A stretch of 64,000 nucleotides of DNA from Drosophila pseudoobscura (lineage: Eukaryota; Arthropoda; Insecta; Diptera; Drosophilidae), in the NCBI RefSeq assembly GCF_009870125.1, contig NC_046680.1:18557501-18621500 (forward strand), given 5' to 3'. Under the pieces are notes generated by a model. That model saw only the letters and a program-made list of their open reading frames with translations, was not told the DNA's origin and ran no database searches. The translations under genes and the position numbers were made by a program. How positions within the stretch are numbered: position 1 is the stretch's first letter; every line of letters starts with the position of its first letter. Positions 47,143-58,272 of this stretch are shown here, one piece after another.

Positions 47143-50100
47143 TTAGAGCCGCAGCCGCAGCCAGAGCACGCTGAGACCTGCCAAGAAGAACGAGCCAGCA
47201 GGCAACTGCTGTAACGCTGATGCTGCTCCACCTCCCACTGAGCCCCCGATGCCGGCGCGCATGATCTGGTCTGGTGGAAGATTCATATCGATAAGCTCAT
47301 TGGATGCTACGGAAAAAAAATGGGAATGGGTTGCAATACGAGTTCATGGCTAGGAGAGCACTTATATGAAGATGACTCACCGTCATCGTCCGCTAGGCGG
47401 AAATCATGATCTGGCGAGAAGTTGGACCAGCCCTGGGTGTTCCTCGTCTTGACGCGGGCATGCCAAAGGCCTCGTGCCGGCAGATCCAGCTGATGCGTGA
47501 TCTTCCAGATGCCTCCCGTCTGATTATGTCGCTGCGTTTGCAGAACCGAAACAGTGCTCCAAGTGTACGACTGCAGGGAGATGAAAGAATTAGTCAGATC
47601 TCTCCGATAGCGCTCCAGAGGGACCAGATTGCTTACCCCTGTCAGCTTGTAGTCGAGCATGGCCTCGGACAGAGGCTGTAGACTGCGCACCAGCCAGTGC
47701 ATGGTGACCTTAGTGCCGTCGATGGTCATGTCCTCGAATTGCGGCGTCTCCGGGTCATAGCTGAGGTGGATCTTTGCCTCGTTTGAGCCAATGGCGTTCT
47801 CCACGTGGCACAGATACTCGCCCAGGTCGCCGACATCGACATCCTTGACAATTAGTGTGGTACGATTGTGGCCGTTGTGGAAGGAGTTCTTGATCGAATA
47901 CTTCTCGGACAGCTGCAGCGTCTTGCCATCCTTGATGAAGAAGCTGATGGCAATAGGATTGGCGCGATAATTGCAGTACATCTCGGCAGTGCCGCCATGC
48001 TCCGTGTTCACGTGGTGCCGGTGCGTGGAGACCTTAGGGCTATAGTGGACATCGATGGTGACCATGCCGTGAGGGGGATCGCGGCTCCCATCGTCGCCGA
48101 GGCACTGATACACGCCTGCGTTCATCTCGTCTACGTTGTCCAGCACAATGATCCCATCGGCCGTGTCCTCGGGGGATGACTCCACGCGCTGACCCTGAAA
48201 GTAGGTGTTGGGAAATGTGGGGGAGGGGCACGGGTAAGTGGATGTGGTAAGGATGATCTCGGGACCTGGTCAACATACATTAAACGACCACTTGATGCTG
48301 GTCTCTGCGGACAGGTACGTTCGACACTCGAGCTTGTGGTGGTCGCCCTGCCTGAACGTCTGCGAGCGATCCGTAACATCGCGATCGTCGCAGAGGATCG
48401 ACAGCCGGGCGCCCACCCTCAGTGTCGTTATCTGTCGAACGTTCTGCGGAAGTATGGCACAATTATATTCGCCTGAGTCGTGAGACGTGACACCCCTCAA
48501 CAGGATCGAGTTGTTCTTCATGCCCTCCACGCGGTTGCTGACCGAATTCTGGCCATTCGCAATGATCGTCGTGCCCTTGTACCACATCACCGCGTTGTTG
48601 ACTGTCGAAAGAGGGAGTACTTATTCAATTCGGGTCTTTTGGGCGAGTCTTTTGTGGGTAAACTCACTCTGGAAATTGCGTGCATCACAATTGAGGATCA
48701 CATCATCGCCCGGTTTGGCCTCGATCCTCAGTTCGGTTTGGTCAAAGTATGGCGGTGAACCGGACAGATCTTGGTTCTCGGGGGGATCTGCTCCTTCTAA
48801 ATTATCACCATCGTCACCATCCGTATCGCCATAGTCGTAGTCATCGCCCTGGTAGTCTGTTTCCTCCTCAATGGGCGAGCCATGACAGAGAACTGCAGAT
48901 AGAAAAGAAAGCGTTGCATTGTGGATCATTACGTCATTGGATGGTGTAGGGAAAGGTACATATGCAGGGAGTGCATGAGTGCATGTTTGTTCCTCTGTTA
49001 ATGGGAACTGATAAAAATCACACAACATCAAGAACAGAGCAATGCTTCCAATGAACGGGAAGGGAAGGGAAGGACTACAAGCGAACTCATTTATGAGAGT
49101 GCAGCTCAGAAGCGGAAATTAGTTTTGGACCGGAACTAGGGGGAGATACACATATTTGCAGAAACTTGCAGAAAATTGATTAGTAATGTTAAAGGTGTGG
49201 TGAGTAAGTGAGTATCTTTTTCGACACTCTGACTAACGCCTAAAGGTATGCCTCATCATCTGTGGTTCTTTTTGCTCATGCCCCATCTGCGTGTCACACA
49301 GCACATAGAAAATACATGGAATAATTCCATCACATCACCTTAATAACTAATCTCGTATGCAGATAACAAACTAGATACCATGAGGGTAATCCTCGCCAAA
49401 GCCTTAAGTAAATTTTCCCGGCCATAAACGCATTGGCAGTCAGCAGAGGGTTCTTTGGTTATGGAATGTTAATTACCCCTTGAATTACATACAATGGTTG
49501 TGATGGTGACTCCTCCTGTCAGATCGTATGCAAATCATTTGAGTCACACTTCAAACCGCAGCTCGGTGTGTTTTAGCAATTACTATTTGCATGCCATATG
49601 CGTCTCTAACGGGTAAAAGTGGGCTGACTCATGGCTAAAATCATCATCATAATCATCTTGGTTATACTCGTTTGGCTACGATGGATATTGGTGGATTGCG
49701 CAAGTCGTTATCAATTGCCGATAAAAGCTTTTTAAGGTAAACACTTAGTCTCAAGCCGGCAAGAGTCATCGAGTCGAGTCGAGTCGCCACGGCAGCCAAA
49801 CTCGGAGCCAGCTATCTTATCCAATTGCTGCCCCTGGTCGCATCCGCTTGACGCACAGCCAGACGCCCCTTTTATGGAGTGGCCGCCTGGACAGCTTGCC
49901 ATCGTCTCAACTCAAGAGGATGGAGTGACCTTCACCGCCCGATCCATCCTATTCGGGGGGAAGCTGACGAAATTGCAATCTTCAGCTGCAGCCTTCGCCC
50001 GCTGTTTCCGCTCGTGTCAAGGCCACAACTACACTGTACAAACATATGTACATATATGTAGTATATATCAATATCCAGAGACTTGGTTCCACATCCCAGC

Positions 50101-53100
50101 GTACCCAATTGTTGTCCGTAAGTGGGTCAGCGCCAAAAGTCACAGGAGAAGTGCAAGGCAGAGGCAAGTGACTGGCTTTTCGCTCTCGCTCTTGCTCTCA
50201 TGCGTCATCCGGCTCCCTGAGCTCGCATTGTCCTTGGAGCGATGTTGGGGGTTGAAAATATGTGTTAAAAAACGGAACAACAGCCACAGCCCCCACTCAG
50301 AGCCAGTTTATCCATATGGATGGTTGGATGGATGCTACTTTGGGCGCTCTCTCCCTCTCCCTCTCCCTTTCTCTCGCTGTATGTAATCCTGCTTTGAGTG
50401 GAACAATGGCGTCGGGATGTCGCGGCGCCAGCTCCAGCTCCAGACTCTGGTCCCTCATCTCTATTGCTCCCCAGCGAACGCTGTTGCTGCTGCGCCTGCC
50501 ACTCCCTTTGTCTTAAAAGTTCAATTTTGTGCTATACGTACACAATGAATGGCCTTTTGTGGCCTGCATTGCGCCTGGGGCGTCGTCTGGAGCATGTCGC
50601 ATTCCTATGACCAACTTTTATGATTTTTCCGTTCCTTTCGAGATGAAGTCATGTTCGATCGAATCGGAGCTTGACAGTTGTCAATACCCTCTTGCTATAT
50701 TGATTATAATTTCTGCAAGGTTCAAATCAGAATTGTCGATATGGTATTCCCTAAGGATGTGTCTTCTTTCTTGGTGTAGGTGCTATAAAATCTGCAGATG
50801 TGATTGGTAAGAATCAGTCTATGATGTGCTTAACCGATTCAATTCAAAAGGAAAGCCCCACTTTTGCATCACCATATTGTGGGGTGCATATTCATTATAT
50901 TGCCCCAGATATACATTTGCGTGTACATTGTACATTGATATGCACCTCATACAGACTCCTTGTGGCAGGCGCCAGTCACACTCATCAATCGTCATATCAG
51001 CGAGGACAGTCCATAGCTTCGACTGGCTCATTGATAACTCTGATTCCAGATTCAGTTCAAGACTGTTTTCGGTATAGGTTTGATTGCAATTTCATGATCA
51101 TGCTGTTTTTGTTGTTATTGTCTGTCTGTCCCACATATGGTCCGTTTAGGATCGTATGAGCTATGAGGTCACTGAGTAAACAGTTCTAGAATGGCCCACA
51201 TCCACGACCACCTCCACGTTCATCTCTGAGTCAATAGGATGTGTATAAATAAATTATGGCATACTCCCAGATGCCAATCCAAAAATGCACAATTTCCAAA
51301 ATATCGAAAAGATCGAGGAGCAGATTCGACAAAGTCAGCAATAGTCAGGCTATGGCAGTGCTACGTCCATGGATATCTGATTTTTGATGGGGAGGTCATA
51401 AAAGTGCCAAGAACTAGTCGAGTCCACATGCCAGGGGTAGGAGAAGGTGGCTCCGTTCTACGGCTATATACGCCGATATATCTATATGTACATAGTACAT
51501 AATTCGATTCCATGAATTTGCATAAAGTCACAAAATGAAACGAGGAACAAGCGCCGAAAAATCCAGACACACAATAAATGGAAAATGAAATCAATTGATT
51601 CGGCAAATCAATTCCCCTCCCCAAAACAACACAAAAAAAACAACCAAAAAAACCGAGGGATCATGGGAGGGGCACGCATTCACTCCGCACCCTCTGGAAC
51701 ATTTTGATTGATCAAATCATTGATTTATTATGCGATCTTTATTTTTGGATAGCCAGCGTCTCCTCGATCGTTCCCCATGCGAATGAGTAATTTGAGAATG
51801 TTTTTTCTAATTTTTGCTGTTGTTGTGTGTTTGGAAAATACCGAAACGTATCCAATGAAAAATCAGCCAAAGTACTTATGTACTTTTTGCATATATACCG
51901 ACCAAAGCACTCTATTTTCGTTATTCGTAGCCCATTAATTGGGTTCCCTTGGAATGGGACTTGTTACCCTGGACAGACCGCCAGCGTAGTAAATAAACAA
52001 TTCCCATTAGGGGCAAGTATTTATCAACTCAAATTATGGATTTAGAAACTGCCAGAGAATCCATCATAGGAACAAATATTTTCGTTTCGGCTGCTCGGAA
52101 TGTTATGAAACATTTACCTACAGTCTTTACAAATTTGTGTGTGTTTTCTAGGCCCAATATTCTTTGATATTGTATTTTGGGGCAGCCCACAGACTGGCGT
52201 TTGTGGAATATTTTTGGCTATCCGCTGCTAACAGTTGGCTTATCTCATGGCTAAAATTGGAAGAAAGGAACTTTTAATTAAAACCAAAAAATTAATAAAA
52301 AGCCAAATATTTTTCATTGTCGGTGGTCGCACCAAAGGGAAATACACATCACATGGCCTTTTGGCCTGGCATCGGGACAGACAACTGATTATATAGAACA
52401 TTTGTGGGTGGGGGGCGTTCCACATAGAGACACAGTACCCCAGCTCCAGCACCAGCCAGCAACAGACGTTGGCTGCGAGAAGTTTACGAGCAAATATTCG
52501 ACATCAAAATGCCATTCTTTGCACAACGTTCGTGCACAACAAATATTTACTCTATTCATTGGAGTTTGAATACACTTTCAGAGGGTATTACAATTTTGGT
52601 ACTCCCTAAAAAATAAACAAAATTACTTTCAATTAATTTTGCAAAGATGAAGTTCTGGCATTAAATAGTGAATAAACTTTTAAAAGGTACTGCCAGAGGA
52701 TGGAAAAATCGGGGTGCTGCCATGAGATCTTCCCCTTTTTACAGAACACATGGCTCCCACCAGAACCGCAGACTCCCCCCATAATGGTAATGCAGAGCGG
52801 TGTGGAGAGGCAATAACTTTCCAAGCCACCGTTCCACAAGCATTCCCCGGTACGTACGAGAAGCGGAATGTTCACCGTTATCAACAATTTGCGCCATATC
52901 ACCGAAAGCGAAAGAGATAAGTGCTTGCCCCTCTTTGGCGATAAGATATGCTTGTTGTTCTTTCCACTGGTACGCACACACACAAACACACTCGTATATG
53001 TATTGTAGATACCTTCGAGTGTGTGAGTGGAATTTACGCAAAAGATAAGCTAAGGTACGCACGTGGTTACTGGGCTCCACGCAGCTACAACTACACCTAC

Positions 53101-53743
53101 ACCATCGTATCTAAAGTTTTCACATATGTATGTGGGTATTGTATGTAGGCTAACAGCATTGCTCATGCTTATTTTCGTCAGATGTGTCGGCGGCATTCAA
53201 TTCATAATTTCTGGAATCTTACGTAAATTCATTCAACAGAAGACATTAAAAGGTCGTGACACTTTGAGAACATAAATGCCAACCAAAGAAAATCATTTAC
53301 TCGGGGTTTAGTTGAATGAAATCCCCGAAATAAACATTACCTATGGATCGTGCAATATGGCTTAAGTTGGTTAAGTGACAGATAAGAATTGAAGAGTCGA
53401 TGCAATATAATATGTGAAAGGTGACTTGCACAAAGAGCACTATATGTATATTTATACACGAAGTGGTGCAAAGTAGTAGTGCAGTAAATTTCCCAAACGT
53501 ATATTCCCATTTTTCTGGAAATTCCTATTTCTATTACTACAAAAATTCCCCCTGGATTCTCGGTTACCCAATCAATCGCTTAGCTCGTGATGTCAAACCC
53601 CCTTTGGTGGCAATCCCTTGGAATTAGTTCGAATTAGTTATTTGATTAAATAGATCATTAAGCTGAGTCCTTGACTTACCATAAAATTGTCCAATTAACA
53701 GACAAATGAGCAACAGCCACGTCGAATCTCTCGCCTTAATCAT
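47143..53743 (-). CDS. Wrapper-like protein: three Ig domains, one FnIII, GPI-type tail, 507 aa
   Basis: Exons: 53743-53680, 48892-48668, 48601-48279, 48194-47637, 47570-47381 and 47306-47143 (TAA); introns of 4787, 66, 84, 66 and 74 nt; 1524 coding nt. The signal peptide is STWLLLICLLIGQFY. A stretch very rich in Asp and Tyr (TDYQGDDYDYGDTDGDD, 33-49) leads to PYFDQ (69-73). Ig1 has Cys90, Trp103 and Cys144; Ig2 spans about 160-258 (with MNAGVYQC); Ig3 about 260-355 (with DLGEYLCHVENAIGS); an FnIII domain about 360-455 contains RVKTRNTQGWSNFSP. The C-terminus is hydrophobic (FFLAGLSVLWL), suggesting a GPI anchor. The architecture equals that of wrapper, its upstream neighbour. It is probably the orthologue of the unnamed D. 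melanogaster Ig gene CG13506; that name is from memory. An in-frame ATG upstream (about 53857) is less likely because it lies before the signal peptide. Confidence 0.88.
48893..53679 (-). other. 4.8-kb first intron of the 507-aa Ig gene
   Basis: Separates the signal-peptide exon from the ectodomain, as in the two short Ig genes. Holds GAGTCGAGTCGAGTCG at about 49778-49793, a CTCTCCCTCTCCC tract near 50350-50375 and numerous chance open frames. No coding content accepted. Confidence 0.6.
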
Positions 53744-56700
53744 GTTGATTGCTTTTGCTTTTGATTTGATTTTGTACTTTCTGTGTTGGTTTATGGGCTG
53801 TTTCTGTTGCTGTTTGGTTTGGTTTTGGTGCTGTCGGAGGTAGGTCGTTAACTGCAATTAATATGTTTGGTTGGTACTTAATTAATTTGCTACCCAAAAT
53901 ACAATCTACAAGCGCGGCCCCAAAACGGGAGCCGCCAAGACAATCGAAGACATTGATAATTTTTTTTGGTTTTATGATTTCTTAATTTCGCTTATGCGTT
54001 TTATATGCGAAAAGCGCTCCGGGCCGGAAACATCTAATTGAGCTGTACAAAATTGATGGAAAAGCGCGGACTACAAACGAATTTTCGCAACTACTGCCGT
54101 GCCGTGCCGTGGCGTGGAGTGGACAAATTTTCAATCGTTTGGTAAACCGTCGCGTCGAGCAGTCGAACACTTGGCCGGGTTATGCAAGGCGCACTCATGG
54201 CTGGTGTGGTCTGGTCTGTTTGCCATTTGCTCTCCGTCGATAAGTCGTATCTCGAAGATATTATGATCTCTATGCGAAAAATCGCCATTTGCTATTGCTG
54301 CTGCTGTTGCTGCTGCTGTTGTCCAATTTACAGCTCATGGTAGGCTCTCTCCCTCTCTTGGTCCGACTCAATGCCAGTAAAGTGGGTCGAAGTGGGGTCT
54401 GCAGTGGGAAGGGGGTTCTGTTGGGTCAGGGGTGTGCCAAGTCGAATAGCATGCAAATGTTTATGCATATAAATAAATTAATGTGCAAATGCGAAAAAAT
54501 TGTACAACCAGAAAAGCCAATGAAAAAATGCCTATACAGTCAGGCCACACTTGTACAGACCGTGTAGTGAACACTAGACTACAAATTCGGGCCACTAATT
54601 TAGAAGCTGTTTGCATACAGATGCCTTGCATAGCTCTCATACGAGCCGCACAGGCACAGTGCACGATTCGACATGAATACTCCTCTCCGTCTGTTGCTGT
54701 GTCCGTGTGCACATATTTGTTCGTGTGCTCAACTCATAAAACAAACAATTTCGCAATGTCTGACGATCATAATCCATAGCTGATGCATTTTGCAAAAATA
54801 TTTGAAAAACAACATTTGAAAAAGTTTCTACTGAATGCACGTATAGTCGAATTACTGACACTCTTTTTGCCAGCAAAAGTCTATAAATGAATAATATTTT
54901 CCAGCTCTTCTACACTACTTCAGCCATCGTACTGTTAGTTGTCTTTCTCCTAGATGTATGCTATGGCTTTATTCGGCTAATATCTAAGAAACAAAAATAT
55001 TATATTCAGATCGCAATAAACCTCATAAGAGCATCGATACTACCACTTCAGACACCCTGTGATGTTAGAATTGCAACATCGAAATACTCGTTTGATGATT
55101 CCATCAGGTTATTAGACAGAGAGCATCCAAGATAATTTAATTATTTATTAGATTTTTCTTAGATATTATCTGGGGACATATACATACATATGTATGTCTA
55201 TTAGGAAATGTCTGAAAAAATAAACCTATTCAATGGAGTTAATATCAAACAATATCTCATATGCCACGGCTATCGAGTAATGTATCTAACTATCTCTACC
55301 TCATCGAATCTACAAAATTAGATTTCCCCGCCCATGTAGCACATAACCCCCTACATTTCACACACCACAGCGAAAACTAACTGACGAGCTGTAATTTCCG
55401 CACATTCACATGCTAGTACTCATTTTCCCACAACTATACACAGAACGAACACATGTACATACATATGTACATACATTTGGAAGTGTCAACCATTTCAAAT
55501 ATAGTACACCCGTTGACACCTTCCTCTAACGACGTGACTACAAAAGCTCTTGACTATCACTAAAACAAGATTTACCGCTCAAACAGACGTCAGCCCTGGC
55601 ACCACCCAGCCATCGTACGGATCCAGGCTGTATAACAATTAAGAAAATCAAAGAAACAGAGACTGGGTGTGGGGAGAGATTGGGTGAAGCGTGAAGAGTA
55701 TAGGGAAAGGTGCAAACTTAGTTCTTTTTGTTGTTGTTTGTCGCTTTGTCTTCTATTCTTCTTCTTCGTTCTCTTCAAATCAGTGCCTCTTTTTGTTGTT
55801 GTTGTTTTTGTTGATGTTTCTTCTTTGGCGTTTTGTTTATTTACATTGCGCTCAGAAAGTTTACACACACACACATCCACACACAAGCACAATTACTGCA
55901 CTTGTGTGTGCAGGCGTTGGAGAGTGAGCGGAAGAGCAGCGGCTGCTGCAGCAGCTGGCTTCAATCTGTGTGGAATGCTTTTTGGGGGGCAGTGTACTGC
56001 ACTTGCACTTTGCCGCCAGAAAAAATGAATTGAAAACTTTGTTTTATATACCCTTTTTCACTACATCACATTGATATCAACAAGAATCCAATCTCTCATT
56101 TGCTCGAATGAAGTGTAGCATCGATCCATCTGTAAGGGTATCTGATGGATCAGCCCCAAACAAGTAAGAAATTTGTTTTCCATTGAACGTTTGTTTGCAG
56201 TTCTCCCTTCTCTACCTTTGCCACCCTGTCTCCACCGTCTACCGTCTGCACATCCTCTGCAGCAGCTGGCCCTTCTTCCGCTGCCGCTGCCACTGCTCCT
56301 CCTCCTCTTCCTCCTCCTGATATTTTCGCTTTCGTTTGGCGATTTTCTTGGCTTCACTTCGCTTTCGTGTTGCTTGAGGTATGTAAGTACGTACGGGTAT
56401 ATATTTCTGCTGCTGCCAGTTTGCCGGCAAAGCGACAACTATTTTACATATTCGTACATATTTATAGAATGTGGCAGAGTGCAGACAGAGAAAGAGAGAG
56501 AGAGAACTGAAACTGAATCTGAATTTTGGCTGCAGATTGAGTGCAGTGCCAAAATGCATTCTAAGGCGGAGCGGAGGATGTGGGGCACATCTGTCACACT
56601 TGCCACATATTTGTGCGCAATTATTATGAATCATCGAACCGGGCCCAAGTCCGAGCCCGAGCACGGCCACAAGATGAAGTCAGAGTCGAGGTTCATTGGG

Positions 56701-56891
56701 TAGAGTCTGGGGCAGGCTTCACGGCCAGTTACAGAATGGATGCGATGAGAAGATTGTTTTTTTTTATGTTGTTGTTGGTCTCGGTTTTGTTGTATTTATT
56801 TAGCCTGGGCCTAGAGGAAGAAAACTGGTTTTGCTGGTCCCGTACCCCCAGATACCGACGAGAGATGAGAGCTGCCGCAGAGCCGCGGCCA

Positions 56892-56922
<31 letters not shown>

Positions 56923-58272
56923 CAAAATTCGGTTAAAGCGTTAAAAAAGGCAAAAGACGATGTATTGTAGTGCTTTTTTTTATATTTTGTTTCTTGTTTT
57001 TTTTTGTTTTTGGTTTTCCTTTGAATTTTCGTTTTTACGTGAACACGAAACCGTTTAACACTTGCACTTGCAACGCTTTCGCCCAGTTTTGGCCACGGCT
57101 AAAAGGCTATTTGAGCTTAATTTTACAGATTTCCGCGAGAGTGGTTCATCTTTGGCACAGCTGTGATTTGGTTGCTTAAAGTCTAAGGTTGTGCGAGGGC
57201 GAAGCCGAAGGCCTGCTGGTGTTAGATGGAGACTTAATAGAGACCTTTGCGCTTCAGATTCTTTTCGTGCCCGTACGCGATGATTTTCAGACGAGAACTG
57301 GCCAGTGGAGCGCGTGCTGGGATGCCAAAAGCGCTGCCGTTGCCGCCGCCACTGCCAGAAACGATGGAAACGAGCCAGCGAGCGCCAACTCTCCCAATGC
57401 CCTCGCTATTTCTCTCTTTCTCTCTCTACGTCTCTGTCTGTGTCTCGTGTGTGTTTGCTGCTGTTTCAGGTAAACAGTGTTCCGTTTCCGTTGTGGTGCC
57501 AAAAGCCATGGGGCTACATAGTATCCATCGGCATAGAGCACGAAGCGGGGGCCAAGGCGAGCGAAGCCCGCGCTTTGGGGCGGGATGGAGATGCGGATGG
57601 GGAACAAGAAAGATGCGTTAGCTGCGCCGCAATGTCACTGTCAATTGATGTTAGCGGTCCATAGAGGAAGCCCTGGCATAGAGCCATATATACTAGTATA
57701 TCAGATGTCCAGGCTTTGGTGTCATACAAACGATTTTCCCATGTTATGCTCGGAATCTGATATTTCTATTCTTTCTTTAAATTCAATTTAAAACTTATTA
57801 TTTACATAATATTGATTTCCTTACAGGGGAAAAACACTTCCCCCGACACCTTGGCATTAAAGTCATAGATCCTAATTTTGAGCATGGGTCTAGTCCACCA
57901 TAATCCTAATACCGAGTTCATAAGTTATAAAAATACATTTTTTGAAATTTAAAACAGACTTCGTGACCAGTTTCTTTTCTAAGTACTGATATTATTCTAA
58001 ATCAAGAAGTATTACAGATACATATTAAGAATTCGTCAGAAAGTATTTGTGAAAATGTACCGCCAATAGATTATTTGACTATGCTACCAGTAAATAATCT
58101 CATCTTAGTCATTTTTGTTTGTATTTAGTCACACTATCACATGGAACCTTATCTGTCTATCACTGCAGATACTTGATTCATTTCCCCTTAATGATGCAAG
58201 CATTTCCTTCTCAAGAATTTGGTGATACTCATTTATTTGGTTCAGTACAAAAGCATTCTGAATTATGGATTC
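53744..58272. other. Intergenic between the wrapper-like gene and wrapper
   Basis: Begins with the 5' region of the 507-aa gene. Simple repeats: CTG/TTG units at about 54291-54320 and CAG/CAA at about 56892-56925. An 82-codon ATG frame at 54887-55135 is listed separately. The cluster of open frames at 55590-57700 is low in complexity (CT/GA-rich) and appears on both strands, so it was not accepted. TTTATT at 58232-58237 is the likely minus-strand polyadenylation signal of wrapper. Confidence 0.5.
54887..55135 (+). other. Possible small membrane-protein ORF, 82 codons
   Basis: An ATG-started frame with a hydrophobic helix (TTSAIVLLVVFLLDVCYGF) after a short N-terminus, then basic residues (ISKKQK) and a charged tail. 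It is orphan, has no recognisable family and no clear promoter, and may be chance; the topology would be a single-pass membrane protein. Confidence 0.2.

Noticed and set aside
55590-57664. Group of 100-176-codon frames
   Set aside because: CT/GA-rich DNA opens several frames on both strands; composition is poly-Leu/Pro or poly-Arg/Ser.
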